Assembly (NCBI GenBank): GCA_003135415.1
Contig: PLBP01000040.1
Location: 160-64,159, forward strand
DNA from: Hyphomicrobiales bacterium
Lineage (GTDB): Bacteria > Pseudomonadota > Alphaproteobacteria > Rhizobiales > Xanthobacteraceae
Reading direction: 5' to 3'
Length of the DNA: 64,000 nucleotides
Below, one piece after another: positions 10,583 to 20,153 of this stretch. The first letter of the stretch is position 1. Each line of letters begins with the position of its first letter. Both the position numbers and the translations under genes were made by a program. Under the pieces are notes generated by a model. It searched no databases and was not told the DNA's origin. It was given only the letters and a program-made list of their open reading frames with translations.

Positions 10583-10671
10583 CGTCATGGCCGGGCTTGT
10601 CCCGGCCATCCACGTCTTCGCTGGAAGGAATAAAAAAGACGTGGATGCCCGCAACAAGTGCGGGCATGACG
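10583..10671. repeat. 89-bp palindromic intergenic repeat, copy 1
   Basis: An imperfect inverted repeat that begins CGTCATGGCCGGGCTTGTCC and ends with its near reverse complement GGGCATGACG; each arm also holds its own short palindrome (CCGGG...CCCGG). Close copies are at 31742-31831 and 41828-41916, all between genes. This is a dispersed REP-like element of the kind common in Hyphomicrobiales genomes. Confidence 0.9.
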
Positions 10672-10756
10672 ATAACCATGCTTCCCGCGCCGCTTCGGTT
10701 GCGCCCATTCGCTTCATCGCGCAAACTTGCGGCCCCGTGAAGAAGGCCTTTCCCTC

Positions 10757-11629
10757 ATGCAATGGAAAATCGGCGATGTCACCGTGACCAAGATCGTCGA
10801 GATCGAATCGACCGGGCGGACGAAATTCATCCTGCCGCAGGCGACGCCGGAAGAGATTCAGAAGCTTTCGTGGCTTGCGCCGCATTTCGCCGACGCGGAA
10901 GGCCGTCTCAAGATGAGCATCCACTCGCTCGTCGTGGAAACCCCTCAACACAACATCCTGGTCGACACCTGCATCGGCAATGACAAGCAGGGCCGCGGCA
11001 TTCCGGTCTGGAACGGGCTTTCGACGCCCTATCTCGAACGGCTCGCCGCCGCCGGCTACCCGGCGAAGACGATCGACACCGTGTTCTGCACGCACCTGCA
11101 CGTCGATCACGTTGGCTGGAATACGCGGCTTGAAGACGGCGGCTGGGTCCCGACCTTCGAGAAAGCGCGCTATTTGTTCGGGCAGACGGAATACGACTAC
11201 TGGAAAGCGCACCGCGACAATCCGCTCGAAGCAGCCGTGTTCGACGATTCGGTAAAGCCCATCGTCGACGCCGGCCTTGCCGATTTCCTTCGGCCCGGCG
11301 ATCGCATCTGCAAGGAGGTGAGCGTGTTTCCGACGCCCGGCCACAGCCCCGGTCACATGAGCGTGCTCATCCGCTCGCAAGGCGAGGAAGCCGTGCTCAC
11401 CGGCGACGTGGCGCATCATCCTTGTCAAATGGCGCATCTCGATTGGGCTTCGACCTTCGACTCCGATCCGGTGCAATCGACCCACACGCGCCGCGAGTTA
11501 TTTTCGCATTTGGCAAGTAAGCCGACGCTGGTCATCGGCGGCCATTTCATTGGCGGACGTATCGTGAAAGACGGCGCTACATTTCGATTCAAGGTCGATG
11601 GTTCCGTCGATGGTTCGCAGGGGCCTTGA
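10757..11629 (+). CDS. MBL-fold metallo-hydrolase
   Basis: A 290-residue metallo-beta-lactamase-fold hydrolase. The metal-binding motif HLHVDH sits at 113-118, with further ligands expected in the GHSPGHMS and TGDVAHHP stretches and near GGHF at the C-terminus. No signal peptide. ATG 10757 (MQWKIGDV) is preferred over an upstream in-frame ATG at 10727 because homologous proteins begin at this point. Substrate unknown; relatives include lactonases and other esterases. Confidence 0.88.
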   Translation: MQWKIGDVTVTKIVEIESTGRTKFILPQATPEEIQKLSWLAPHFADAEGRLKMSIHSLVVETPQHNILVDTCIGNDKQGRGIPVWNGLSTPYLERLAAAGYPAKTIDTVFCTHLHVDHVGWNTRLEDGGWVPTFEKARYLFGQTEYDYWKAHRDNPLEAAVFDDSVKPIVDAGLADFLRPGDRICKEVSVFPTPGHSPGHMSVLIRSQGEEAVLTGDVAHHPCQMAHLDWASTFDSDPVQSTHTRRELFSHLASKPTLVIGGHFIGGRIVKDGATFRFKVDGSVDGSQGP

Positions 11630-11795
11630 TCGCGCCGCATTTCGTCTCTATATGGTTGTAATCGAGTTTTCGGCCGACGACTTGGCCCGCGTGGTGACAC
11701 GCCCAGCTAACGAACTCTCCAAAACGTCGATGAAACCGGGCTTCGCGCAGTGGCGCGCGGCTTCTACACACGCACTAACCGAGGGGCACGCACCC

Positions 11796-12005
11796 ATGAG
11801 CAAGGGCACCGTAAAGTGGTTCAATTCGCAAAAAGGCTACGGCTTCATTCAGCCGGATGACGGCGGCAAGGACGTGTTCGTCCATATCAGCGCCGTCGAA
11901 CGCGCAGGTCTGTACACGCTGAACGAGGGTCAGAAAGTCTCGTTCGAAGTCGTGCGCAGCCCGAAGAACGGCAAGGAATCGGCCGAGAATCTTCAAGCAG
12001 GCTGA
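11796..12005 (+). CDS. cspA: CspA-family cold-shock protein
   Basis: A single cold-shock domain of 69 residues that binds single-stranded RNA and DNA. RNP1 (KGYGFI) and RNP2 (VFVHIS) are intact. The frame is open upstream to 11598, but the protein clearly begins at the ATG 11796 (MSKGTVKWF). It is preceded by a gene-free stretch of about 165 bp that could serve as a long 5' leader, usual for cold-shock mRNAs. A strong terminator follows at 12085-12118. Confidence 0.95.
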   Translation: MSKGTVKWFNSQKGYGFIQPDDGGKDVFVHISAVERAGLYTLNEGQKVSFEVVRSPKNGKESAENLQAG

Positions 12006-12084
12006 ACACCCATAGCGGGCAACCGCTACTTTGACCAGCCGCGACCGACCACGGATGTACTGGCGGGCGCGAAGGTCGAGGGGG

Positions 12085-12118
12085 AACCCTCTCTCGTGAA
12101 AATCGAGAGGGGGTTTTT
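12085..12118 (+). terminator. rho-independent terminator after cspA
   Basis: A 12-bp stem (AACCCTCTCTCG / CGAGAGGGGGTT, one G-T pair) around a 7-base loop, followed by a T run. It lies 80 bp after the cspA stop and before the binding-protein gene. Confidence 0.85.
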
Positions 12119-12232
12119 GATTCCGCCCTGCAGAAATGCGAAACGCGATCGCCCTCGTTGACGCCCTTTCGGGCGCGGCGGATGATCCTCCCATAACGAC
12201 CGCGCGAAAAAGCGCGGCTTAGGGAGGATCTC

Positions 12233-13441
12233 ATGAAACGCTCGCTCGCGGGCTTGCTCGCGGCCACTGTGCTCGCCGTTACCACGCCGGCCAGCGCCCA
12301 GATTTCCGACGACGTCGTCAAGATTGGGCTCATCCTCGACATGTCGAGCATCTATGCCGACATCACCGGCAAGGGCAGCGCGGACGCAGCCCAAATGGCG
12401 ATCGACGATTTCGGCGGCAAGGTTTTGGGGAAGCCGATCGAGCTCGTCTACGCCGATCACCAGAACAAGGCCGACATCGCCGCCACCAAGGCGCGCGAGT
12501 GGTTCGAGAACGAAAAGGTCGACGCGATCCTCGAGGTCGCCGCTTCCGCGACGGCACTTGCCGCTCTCGAAGTCGCCAAGTCGAAGAACAAGATCATCGT
12601 CTTCAACGGCCCCGGCGCGACACGTCTTACCAACGAGGCCTGCAGCCCGCTCTCCGTTCATTGGGTCTACGACACTTATGCGATGGCGCACGGCACCGGC
12701 TACGCCACCATAAAGCAGGGCTACGACACCTGGTTCTTCATCACCGCCGACTACACCTTCGGGCAGGATCTCGAGCGCGACACCACCGCGGTGATAGTGG
12801 CGAACGGCGGCAAGGTGCTGGGCGGCGTGCGCGCGCCGATCAACACGCCCGACTTCTCCTCGTTCATCCTGCAGGCGCAAGCCTCGAAGGCGAAGGTTGT
12901 CGCGCTCGCCAATGCCGGCGCCGACACCACCAACGCCATCAAGCAGGCGTCCGAATTCGGCCTCGTCAAGGGCGGGCAGAAGCTCGCCGGCATGCTCGTC
13001 TTCATCACCGATGTGAACGCGCTCGGGTTGGAGAAGGCGCAAGGCATGTTGCTCACGACCGCGTTCTACTGGGACATGAATGACGAGACGCGGCAGTGGT
13101 CCGCGCGCTTCATGGCGAAGGAAGGCCGCATGCCGACGATGGCGCAGGCCGGCGTCTATTCGTCGGTGACGCACTATCTGAAAGCGGTGCAAGCGGCGGG
13201 CACCGACGAGAGCGAAGCGGTGATGAAGAAGATGCGCGAGACCCCGGTCAACGACTTCTTCGTCAAGAACGGCAAAATCCGCGAAGACGGCCGCATGGTG
13301 CACGACATGTATCTCGTGGAAGTGAAATCGCCGGCGGAGTCGAAAGCGCCGTGGGATTACTACAAGATCAGGAGCACGATCCCGGCCGAAGAAGCCTTCC
13401 AGCCGCTCTCGGCCTCGCGCTGCCCGCTGGTGAAGAAGTAG
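12233..13441 (+). CDS. ABC transporter periplasmic binding protein, branched-chain amino-acid type
   Basis: A 402-residue periplasmic-binding-fold type I protein. Residues 1-22 are a signal peptide ending ASA, so it acts in the periplasm. The mature start IGLILDMSSIYADITGKGS matches LivK/urea/aromatic-compound binding proteins. The Shine-Dalgarno AGGGAGG stands six bases before the ATG. No permease or ATPase genes are adjacent, so its partner transporter and ligand are unknown; orphan LivK-like proteins are common in this order. Confidence 0.92.
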   Translation: MKRSLAGLLAATVLAVTTPASAQISDDVVKIGLILDMSSIYADITGKGSADAAQMAIDDFGGKVLGKPIELVYADHQNKADIAATKAREWFENEKVDAILEVAASATALAALEVAKSKNKIIVFNGPGATRLTNEACSPLSVHWVYDTYAMAHGTGYATIKQGYDTWFFITADYTFGQDLERDTTAVIVANGGKVLGGVRAPINTPDFSSFILQAQASKAKVVALANAGADTTNAIKQASEFGLVKGGQKLAGMLVFITDVNALGLEKAQGMLLTTAFYWDMNDETRQWSARFMAKEGRMPTMAQAGVYSSVTHYLKAVQAAGTDESEAVMKKMRETPVNDFFVKNGKIREDGRMVHDMYLVEVKSPAESKAPWDYYKIRSTIPAEEAFQPLSASRCPLVKK

Positions 13442-13485
13442 GGGCGGATCACTTTCTTCGTCATGCCCGGGCTTGACCGGCCTTT

Positions 13486-13613
13486 AATCCCTCCCCGAGA
13501 GGGGAGGGTGGCCACGAGTGTCAGCGAGTGGCCGGGTGGGGAGAATCGCTGCGCCAGAGATTCACCCCACCCGGCTCGCTTCGCTCGCCATCCCTCCCCA
13601 AGGGGAGGGATGA
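13486..13613. repeat. inverted repeat element with CCTCCCC ends
   Basis: The segment starts TCCCTCCCCGAGAGGGGAGG and ends CCCTCCCCAAGGGGAGGG, with GGCCGGGTGGGGAG and CACCCCACCCGGC pairing inside. It can fold into one long hairpin and lies between the binding-protein and thioesterase genes. Just before it, 13459-13480 matches the start of the 89-bp repeat. Confidence 0.75.
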
Positions 13614-13624
13614 GAGAATCTCGC

Positions 13625-14038
13625 TCATCCCGCCGGCGCGATCTTCCGCTGCACCCGCGCGGCGAAGCGCTCGACATTGACGACGACGCGCTCATGCGTG
13701 CCGTCGCCGATCGGCTCCTTCTCGTCGTGGGCCTCGACACGGAAGGTGACGGTGCGGCCGTCGACCTTGACGATCTCCGCGGTCGCCGTGACGCGCATGC
13801 CCACCGGCGTCGCCGCGAAGTGGCGCACATCGAGGCGGATGCCGAGGCTCTGATGGCCGGGCGGTAGCAGGTTTTCCGCCGCCGCAAGCGCCGCCGCCTC
13901 GATCAAATTGATCATCACCGGCGTCGCCAGCACATGTACGCGGCCGGAGCCGACGCGCGGCGCCGTATGCTCCTCGCCGACGACGAGTTCGGCGGAGCCT
14001 TTCAGGCCGGGCTTCAGTTTGGAGAGATCGATCGTCAT
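13625..14038 (-). CDS. hotdog-fold thioesterase (FlK-like)
   Basis: A 137-residue hotdog protein from the ATG at 14038 (MTIDLSKLKPG). The pattern matches the thioesterase family related to fluoroacetyl-CoA thioesterase: VLATPVMINLIEAAAL for the central helix, then LGIRLDVRHFAATPVGMRVT. Such enzymes hydrolyse acyl-CoA thioesters in the cytosol; the substrate is not predictable. The frame is open to 14122, but the extra residues are encoded by a repeat-like intergenic palindrome. Confidence 0.85.
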   Translation of the reverse strand: MTIDLSKLKPGLKGSAELVVGEEHTAPRVGSGRVHVLATPVMINLIEAAALAAAENLLPPGHQSLGIRLDVRHFAATPVGMRVTATAEIVKVDGRTVTFRVEAHDEKEPIGDGTHERVVVNVERFAARVQRKIAPAG

Positions 14039-14055
14039 TCGCTGAACTTCATCAT

Positions 14056-14081
14056 GGATTGCCGGATCAAGTCCGGCAATG
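14056..14081. repeat. short palindrome ATTGCCGGATCAAGTCCGGCAA
   Basis: A near-perfect hairpin just upstream of the thioesterase start. It looks like one arm of the 89-bp repeat family. Confidence 0.55.
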
Positions 14082-14090
14082 ACAATAAAA

Positions 14091-16178
14091 TTAGATATCC
14101 AATTCCTTCGCGAACTCGGCATTCTCGGAAATGAACTGAAAGCGCGCTTCCGGCCTGTTGCCCATCAAGCGCTCGACCGTTTTTGTCGTCGCCGCCTTCA
14201 TTGCGTCTCGCACCGTCACCCGCAGCAAACTGCGCGTTTTCGGGTTCATCGTGTCCTTCAATTGCGACGGCAGCATTTCGCCGAGGCCCTTGAAGCGGCC
14301 GATCTCGATCTTGGTCTTGCCCTTGAACACCGTCTTCATCAGCTGGTCTTTGTGCTTATCGTCGCGGGCATAGACGGTGGTAGCGCCGTAGGTGAGGCGA
14401 TAGAGCGGGGGCACCGCGAGATAGAGATGCTTGTTTTCAATCAGCTTCGGCATCTCGCGATAGAAATAGGTGATGAGCAACGAGGCGATGTGCGCGCCGT
14501 CGACGTCGGCGTCGCACATGATGATGACCTTGTCGTAGCGGAGCTGATCGTCGCGATAGTGCGAGCCGGTGCCGGAGCCGAGCGCTTGCGCTAGATCCGC
14601 GAGCTGCTGGTTCTGCATGAGCTTGTCGCGACCGGCGCTCGCGACATTGAGGATTTTTCCGCGGAGCGGCAAAACCGCCTGCATCGAGCGGTCGCGTGCT
14701 TGCTTGGCGGAGCCGCCCGCCGAGTCGCCCTCGACGATGAAGATTTCCGAGCCCGCCGTCGCCCCGCTCGAACAATCGGCGAGCTTGCCGGGGAGCCTGA
14801 GCTTGCGCACCGCGCTCTTGCGCGAGATTTCCTTTTCCTGCCGCCGCCGCAGCCGCTCATCGGCGCGGTCGGAAGCCCAGTCGACGAGCCTGGTCGCCTG
14901 CAGCGGGTTGCTGGTGAGCCAGTGCTCGAAGGCGTCACGGATGACGGCTTCGGTGAGACGCTGCGCTTCGGCGGTGGCGAGCCGGTCCTTGGTCTGGCCG
15001 ACGAATTCGGGATCGCGGATGAAGATGGAGAGCATGGCGGCGGCGCCCGTCATCACGTCTTCGGCAGTGACCGAGCCCGCGCGCTTGTTGCCGACGCGCT
15101 CGGCAAAGTCCTTGAGGCCGCGCAAGAGCGCAGTGCGCAAGCCCACCTCGTGGGTGCCGCCTTCCGGCGTCGGGATGGTGTTGCAGTAGGAGTGGACAAA
15201 ACCGTCATCGTCGGCCGTCCAGGCGATCGCCCATTCGACCGCGCCGTGGCCGCCTTTCTTCTCCGACTTGCCGGCGAAGATGTCGGCGTGAACGAGGGTG
15301 TGGCCCTCGACTTCGCTGCCGAGATATTCGCGGAGGCCGTTTTCGAAGTGAAAGGTTTCCTTTTGCGGAATGTCATCGATGCCCTTCAGGAGCGCCCTGT
15401 CGCACAACCAGCGGATCTCGACGCCACCAAACAGATAGGCCTTCGATTTGGTCATGGCGAAGACACGCTTCGGATCGAACGCGGCGCCCTTGCCGAAGAT
15501 TTCCGGGTCGGGCTTGAGCTTCACGCGCGTGCCGCGCCTCTTCACGCCCTTCTGAACGAGCTTGACGTCGGTCTGCGGCACGCCGCGCTTGTAGACCTGG
15601 CGGTAGAGATTGCCGCCGCGCGCGACCTCGACTTCGAGCACTTCCGAAAGCGCGTTCGCCACGGACACGCCGACGCCATGCAGGCCGCCGGAGGTCTCGT
15701 AGACATCGTGGTTGAATTTTCCGCCCGCGTGCAGCGTCGTCATGATCACTTCGAGCGCGGATTTTTTCTTGAACTTCGGATGCTCCTCGACCGGAATGCC
15801 GCGGCCGTTGTCGGACACCGCCACGAAGCCGTCGGCGGTCATTTCGACCTCGATCGTGTTGGCAAAGTTCGCCACCGCCTCGTCCATGGCGTTGTCGATC
15901 ACCTCGGCGAAGAGGTGATGCAGCGCGCGCTCGTCGGTGCCGCCGACATACATGCCGGGCCGCCGCCGCACCGGCTCCAGCCCCTCCAGCACTTCGATGT
16001 GATGGGCGCCATAATCGGAGCGCGAAGACTTTGCGGCCGCTTTGCCGCCGCGCCCCTTTTCAGGAGTGTTCCCGAAAAGGTCAGGCTCCTTCGGCCCCTT
16101 GCGCGCCTTGGCGCCGGGAACGGGCTTCGACTTCTTCACTGATTTCTTGGCGTTCTTGGCCATGGTGCGTTGGGACAT
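14091..16178 (-). CDS. parE: DNA topoisomerase IV subunit B
   Basis: The ATPase subunit of topoisomerase IV (695 residues), which decatenates chromosomes together with ParC. A basic leader of about 60 residues precedes the GHKL ATPase domain: [23 protein letters not shown] and [13 protein letters not shown]. The TOPRIM domain follows with [20 protein letters not shown] and [10 protein letters not shown]. The lack of the GyrB insert and the extended N-terminus favour ParE. Start candidates are ATG 16178 and ATG 16163 and an upstream TTG; none has a strong Shine-Dalgarno sequence. Confidence 0.95.
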   Translation of the reverse strand: MSQRTMAKNAKKSVKKSKPVPGAKARKGPKEPDLFGNTPEKGRGGKAAAKSSRSDYGAHHIEVLEGLEPVRRRPGMYVGGTDERALHHLFAEVIDNAMDEAVANFANTIEVEMTADGFVAVSDNGRGIPVEEHPKFKKKSALEVIMTTLHAGGKFNHDVYETSGGLHGVGVSVANALSEVLEVEVARGGNLYRQVYKRGVPQTDVKLVQKGVKRRGTRVKLKPDPEIFGKGAAFDPKRVFAMTKSKAYLFGGVEIRWLCDRALLKGIDDIPQKETFHFENGLREYLGSEVEGHTLVHADIFAGKSEKKGGHGAVEWAIAWTADDDGFVHSYCNTIPTPEGGTHEVGLRTALLRGLKDFAERVGNKRAGSVTAEDVMTGAAAMLSIFIRDPEFVGQTKDRLATAEAQRLTEAVIRDAFEHWLTSNPLQATRLVDWASDRADERLRRRQEKEISRKSAVRKLRLPGKLADCSSGATAGSEIFIVEGDSAGGSAKQARDRSMQAVLPLRGKILNVASAGRDKLMQNQQLADLAQALGSGTGSHYRDDQLRYDKVIIMCDADVDGAHIASLLITYFYREMPKLIENKHLYLAVPPLYRLTYGATTVYARDDKHKDQLMKTVFKGKTKIEIGRFKGLGEMLPSQLKDTMNPKTRSLLRVTVRDAMKAATTKTVERLMGNRPEARFQFISENAEFAKELDI

Positions 16179-16374
16179 AGGGATTTCGCCGCTGCGAATC
16201 AATTTTGGCGATCATGCCATGTCTCCATGCCACGTCTTTGTACTTTCCAGCCCCTTGGCGGGTCCGTGACGCGAAAATCGGCTTCTCGCGCACAAAGTCG
16301 CCGCCAATGCGCCATCAGGGCTGCAAAATCCTGCGGCCATAAACGAGACGTTGGGGGCGGGAGAGGAAACCGCC

Positions 16375-17196
16375 ATGTTCGAACTCAAAAAGTTTCTGAA
16401 CCTCAATTCCTTCCGTGCCTTTGGCGCGGCCTTCGCCGGATTCGACAACATCCTCAACTGGAAGCTTCTGCGCGGCAGCCACTATTTTCCGGGCTCCGAT
16501 GGTGGCACCTGCGTCAACGAGGCGGCGATCGTCGCCGCCGGCTATCCCTATTGCGCCGTGCGCTCGATCGAGGATTGCCCGGCCAGTTTCTCGCGGCCGG
16601 CCGCGACCTATGCGATGTTTCTGAACGACCTCATCGAGAATGACGAGCTTCGCCGGCACGTTCTCATGCCCTTCGTGACAAAGCTCGAAGGCTCCGCCGA
16701 GGGGCAGGAGGGCGAGAAAGCGCGCGCCGAACTGATCGTCTTGCGCACCGCCTCCGCGATCCTGGCGCCGGCGCTCCTTCGCCTCGGTTTCTTCGAAGCT
16801 TCCGAAAAGATTCGCGTCATCGGCTCGCCCTACGACCTCATCGGGCTCAAGCATGAGCTGTTCAGCGCCGCGATACACTGGCCTACGCCGCCGTCATGGA
16901 TGGATCAGGCACTTTCCGAACTCGCCGATGCCGCCTATGCCTGCCTGCGGAGCGATTTCGTCGGCGCCGCGAAATGCGCGGCGATCGTAGCCGCGAATGT
17001 CGCGCTAGGGATGCAGCGGGCGAGTAACCGCCGAGGCCATCGCGCCATGGCGCGCGTCTATCACCAGGCGGGAGAAATCCTCGGTTCCGCCCTCAAGCTC
17101 GGCAAGCAGGGCGGCGTGATCGGCACGGAAGCGGCGGAGCGCCTCGACCGGGTGAAGCGCAAGGCGGCGATCCCCTCTCTCGTCGAGATCTCGTAG
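16375..17196 (+). CDS. uncharacterised protein, first of two tandem paralogues
   Basis: A 273-residue protein (start MFELKKFLNLNS; GGGAGAGGAAA upstream) sharing its first 90 residues or so closely with the next gene: ILNWKLLRGSH, GGTCVNEAAIVAAGYPY, DCPASFSR and LMPFVTKLEG. The middle is helical and the C-terminus diverges. No signal peptide, membrane segment or enzymatic motif is seen. Proteins with this WKLL-GSH / GGTC-NEAAIVAAG signature recur in Hyphomicrobiales without known function; the two invariant Cys (GGTC, DCP) are notable. Confidence 0.8.
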   Translation: MFELKKFLNLNSFRAFGAAFAGFDNILNWKLLRGSHYFPGSDGGTCVNEAAIVAAGYPYCAVRSIEDCPASFSRPAATYAMFLNDLIENDELRRHVLMPFVTKLEGSAEGQEGEKARAELIVLRTASAILAPALLRLGFFEASEKIRVIGSPYDLIGLKHELFSAAIHWPTPPSWMDQALSELADAAYACLRSDFVGAAKCAAIVAANVALGMQRASNRRGHRAMARVYHQAGEILGSALKLGKQGGVIGTEAAERLDRVKRKAAIPSLVEIS

Positions 17197-17240
17197 ACGA
17201 GCAAGCGGGCACCCGCAGGATTGCCAAAATTTAATGAAGC

Positions 17241-17268
17241 GGCGCCGTTCACGTCATGGAACGGCGCC
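17241..17268 (+). terminator. hairpin between the tandem paralogues
   Basis: A perfect 10-bp inverted repeat (GGCGCCGTTC / GAACGGCGCC) with an 8-base loop, 44 bp after the first paralogue stop. Only a weak T run follows, so it may be a terminator or attenuator for the second gene. Confidence 0.5.
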
Positions 17269-17321
17269 GTTTCCATGCGGTTGATGACGCGGGCGACCTA
17301 GCCAGCCGGAAGAGGACTTCG

Positions 17322-18128
17322 ATGTTCGACTTCAATCCGATTTTGAATTGGAAATTGCTTGCCGGGAGTCACGAGTTCCCCGGTCCCGACGGTGGCACCT
17401 GCATCAACGAGGCGGCGATCGTCGCCGCCGGTTTCGCCTATCGCGAGATCAGCTCGCCGGAAGACTGCCCGCTTTGTTTCTCGCGCGTGCTCGCGGCCTA
17501 CGCGCTCTCCCTCAACGACCGGATTCAGGACGACGAGCTTCGCCAGAAGCTGCTGATGCCGTTCGTGACGCGGCTCGCCGGCAGTGCCGACGCCGATGCG
17601 GTCGAGGAACGGCGCGCGGCGCATATCATCGCCGTCATTGTCGGCCGCGTGCTTCCGCCCGCGTTCGAGCTCGCCGGCCTGTTCAATGTCGCGATGGCAT
17701 GCCGCTCCGCCGGCACCATCGAAGAGACGCGCGTCGCGATGGCGGTGAGCGTCGAAGTCATCGAAAAGATGATCCGCTTCGATGAGAATTTGTCGCACGT
17801 GTTCGACGACCCCTTGTTGATGGTGGCCGATGCACTGCGCGATCTTCTTCTCTACGAAGCTTGGGGAAAGACCCAGCCGATGTTGCACGCCGGCGATCTC
17901 GCCGCTTACGCCGACACGATCCTGCACGGAAGGCAGCGCGCCAGCAGCACGAAGGTTGTAGAAGCCCGCTTCGCCGCCGCGGCCGCGATCCTGGGCGAGG
18001 CGCTCGATATCGGAAAGCAGGCCGACCCCGTTGCGGCAGAGACGATTCTTTCGCGGTTCGAGAAAGCGAAGCGCGTGGAGCGGGAGTCCGGCGCGGCGAA
18101 AGTTCTGGTTCTCGCCGCCGCGGCTTAA
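17322..18128 (+). CDS. uncharacterised protein, second tandem paralogue
   Basis: A 268-residue protein from ATG 17322 (MFDFNPILNWKLL; AGAGGA upstream). It repeats the first paralogue's block: ILNWKLLAGSH, GGTCINEAAIVAAGFAY, DCPLCFSR and LMPFVTRLAGS. The rest is predominantly helical with many Ala and Glu. It lacks the LKKFLNLNSFRAFGAAF extension present at the start of the first copy. No known domain is recognised; a soluble cytosolic protein is inferred. Confidence 0.8.
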   Translation: MFDFNPILNWKLLAGSHEFPGPDGGTCINEAAIVAAGFAYREISSPEDCPLCFSRVLAAYALSLNDRIQDDELRQKLLMPFVTRLAGSADADAVEERRAAHIIAVIVGRVLPPAFELAGLFNVAMACRSAGTIEETRVAMAVSVEVIEKMIRFDENLSHVFDDPLLMVADALRDLLLYEAWGKTQPMLHAGDLAAYADTILHGRQRASSTKVVEARFAAAAAILGEALDIGKQADPVAAETILSRFEKAKRVERESGAAKVLVLAAAA

Positions 18129-18152
18129 CGAGTCGTTCGCTCGAAAAGCAGC

Positions 18153-18185
18153 CGCCGCGCGTTCTGCCAAGCGCGCGGCGTTCTA
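18153..18185 (+). terminator. putative terminator after second paralogue
   Basis: A 9-bp GC stem (CGCCGCGCG / CGCGCGGCG) with a 10-base loop followed by TTCTATCT, 24 bp past the stop. Confidence 0.5.
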
Positions 18186-18214
18186 TCTCGGGTCGCGCGG
18201 AAGTCCGTGCAAAA

Positions 18215-18436
18215 TCAGCGGCGCTTCTTGCGCTTGGTGCCCTTGCGCCGCGCCTTCTTCATTTTGGCGACGGCGGCTTCCAACTTCTTGCGGCTGTGGC
18301 CGACTTTCTTGATCAGCTTGCGCACCGCGACTGCTGTCATGTGGTGTTTGCGGGCGAAATAATAAACTTCGGAACGTTGCTTCGCCGATACGAGAGATCT
18401 ATCGGCCTTGCGAGATCTGGTTTTCTTGCGGGCCAT
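18215..18436 (-). CDS. small very basic DUF3606-like protein
   Basis: A 73-residue protein whose centre (KQRSEVYYFARKHHMTAVAV and VRKLIKKVG) matches the short DUF3606 helix-turn-helix-like family; both ends are Lys/Arg-rich (KKARRKGTKRKKRR at the C-terminus). ATG 18436 is preceded by TTTGGAGGTCGAG, a strong ribosome site. DUF3606 proteins have no proven function; the charge suggests nucleic-acid binding. Confidence 0.75.
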   Translation of the reverse strand: MARKKTRSRKADRSLVSAKQRSEVYYFARKHHMTAVAVRKLIKKVGHSRKKLEAAVAKMKKARRKGTKRKKRR

Positions 18437-18605
18437 CTCGACCTCCAAAGGTTGAGTCGCAGATGGGAGAGTCGGCTCCGGAACGGAGCCGAGTCAAGCG
18501 AGCGGCGATCTTTTCGGCTTTGCCAGTGTGCGGCGCGGTTGCGGACGCGGCACTCACACGCGAACAGTTTAAAGAAATATGTTTTAGGGCGACGTGAGTT
18601 TGGCG

Positions 18606-18902
18606 TCAGGCGCGGGTGCCGGAGAAGGGCAGCGCGCCAAAGGCGCCGGCATTGGCGTCGCCGGAAATCTTGTCGCCGTCCACCGTGCCGGAGAATTCGA
18701 GCGTCATCGGCATCGGGTTGGTGATCGCGACTTTCCACGAAACCTTGTTGCCGTCGACCTTGCCGTCGGTGATCGCGGTCGAGTTTCCGTCCGCCCCTTG
18801 CGTGCCGGTGAGCGCGTTGCCCGCCGCCGCGACGTTGAGTGTCGCCTGCCGCGTGCCGATCGGCGTCTCAATGGAGATATTCCAGGTGCCGTCCACTGCC
18901 AT
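18606..18902 (-). CDS. small uncharacterised beta-rich protein
   Basis: From ATG 18902 (AAGGA eight bases upstream) it is 98 residues, with alternating beta strands and turns: DGTWNISIETPIG, then repeated T-D-G-K-V-D-G and DGDKISGDA. This resembles small lipocalin-like or calycin-type proteins found across Hyphomicrobiales. No signal peptide. Function unknown. Confidence 0.75.
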   Translation of the reverse strand: MAVDGTWNISIETPIGTRQATLNVAAAGNALTGTQGADGNSTAITDGKVDGNKVSWKVAITNPMPMTLEFSGTVDGDKISGDANAGAFGALPFSGTRA

Positions 18903-19097
18903 GGTGCCCATCCTTGTTCGCTGTTTCCTCGAAGTCGCGGCGACCCTATCGCGGCGCCCGTAGCCTAGCAATCGTGACGTTACGGAAGGCAAATAGCGAA
19001 TACGCGGAACCGGTTCGGGAACGGCACGTTATCCCGCCGCTTTCGCTCGCCGCGGGTTTGCGCTAAGGCTCCCGGCCCATTTGAGAAGGCGGCAATA

Positions 19098-20150
19098 ATG
19101 GATTCGAAGGTTCGCATCGGCATACTCGGCGCGTCCGGTTACACCGGCGGCGAACTCGTGCGCCTTTTGCTCCGCCACCCCCACGTGGAAATCAAGGCGC
19201 TCACCGCCGACCGTCACGCCGGTGAGGCGATGACGGCCGTCTTTCCGCAGTTTGCCGGGTTCGAATTGCCGAAGCTCGTGAAGATCGAGGAGATCGACGC
19301 CAATGCGCTCGATTTCGTCTTTTGCGGCTTGCCGCACGGGACGACGCAGACCGTGATCAAGAATCTTCTCGCGGCTTCCGCCAAGATCAAGATCGCGGAT
19401 CTTTCCGCCGATTTTCGCCTGCAGGATCCGGTGATGTACGAGAAATGGTACGGGCACAGCCATTTGGCGCCGGAGTTGCAGGGCGAGGCGGTCTATGGCC
19501 TCGCGGAAATCTATCGCGAGCAGATCCAGAAGGCGCGGCTCGTGGCGGTGCCGGGTTGCTTTCCCGCGACCTCGATCACCGCGATCGTGCCGCTGCTGGA
19601 GGCGGGCGCCATCGATCCCGACGCGATCGTCATCGACGCCAAGACGGGCATGACCGGCGCCGGGCGCGCGGCCAAGGAGAATATGCTGTTCGGCGAGGTG
19701 TCCGAGGGAATTCACGCCTATGGCGTCGGCAGCCACCGGCACACCGCCGAGCTCGATCAGGAATTTTCGCTGGCCGCCAAGCGGCCGGTGACGGTGACTT
19801 TCACGCCGCATCTTGCACCAATGAACCGCGGCATTTACGCGACGCACTACGTGAAGCTCGTGGGCAAGACGACGGCGGAGCAGCTGCATCGGTTGCTGGC
19901 CGATTTCTACAAGAACGAGCCGTTCGTGAAAATCCTCGAGCTCGGCGCGGTGCCGCAGTCACGGCACGTGCGCGGCTCGAATTTCATCCAGATCAGCGTC
20001 GTCGCCGACCGCGTGCCCGGCAAGGCGATCGTGATCGCGACGCTCGACAATCTGATCAAGGGCGCCTCCGGACTCGCGGTGCAGGATATGAATCTGATGC
20101 TCGGCTTCCCCGAGACCGAAGGGCTGATGCAGCTGGCCCTTTTTCCGTAG
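19098..20150 (+). CDS. argC: N-acetyl-gamma-glutamyl-phosphate reductase
   Basis: The third enzyme of arginine biosynthesis (350 residues): it reduces N-acetylglutamyl phosphate to the semialdehyde with NADPH. The Rossmann motif GASGYTGGE starts at residue 11 and the catalytic cysteine is C154 in VPGCFPATSI. Later family blocks KTGMTGAGR, GSHRHTAEL and LAPMNRGI are present. It is the type 1 (long) form. It converges on queD with only 3 bp between stops. Confidence 0.97.
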   Translation: MDSKVRIGILGASGYTGGELVRLLLRHPHVEIKALTADRHAGEAMTAVFPQFAGFELPKLVKIEEIDANALDFVFCGLPHGTTQTVIKNLLAASAKIKIADLSADFRLQDPVMYEKWYGHSHLAPELQGEAVYGLAEIYREQIQKARLVAVPGCFPATSITAIVPLLEAGAIDPDAIVIDAKTGMTGAGRAAKENMLFGEVSEGIHAYGVGSHRHTAELDQEFSLAAKRPVTVTFTPHLAPMNRGIYATHYVKLVGKTTAEQLHRLLADFYKNEPFVKILELGAVPQSRHVRGSNFIQISVVADRVPGKAIVIATLDNLIKGASGLAVQDMNLMLGFPETEGLMQLALFP

Positions 20151-20153
20151 GCG

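Noticed and set aside
12026-13303. 425-codon leftward frame opposite the binding-protein gene
   Set aside because: Composition is His/Arg/Asp-rich shadow sequence, and the plus strand encodes a full periplasmic binding protein.
14700-16142. 480-codon plus-strand frame opposite parE
   Set aside because: Antisense shadow; parE is complete with ATPase and TOPRIM motifs.
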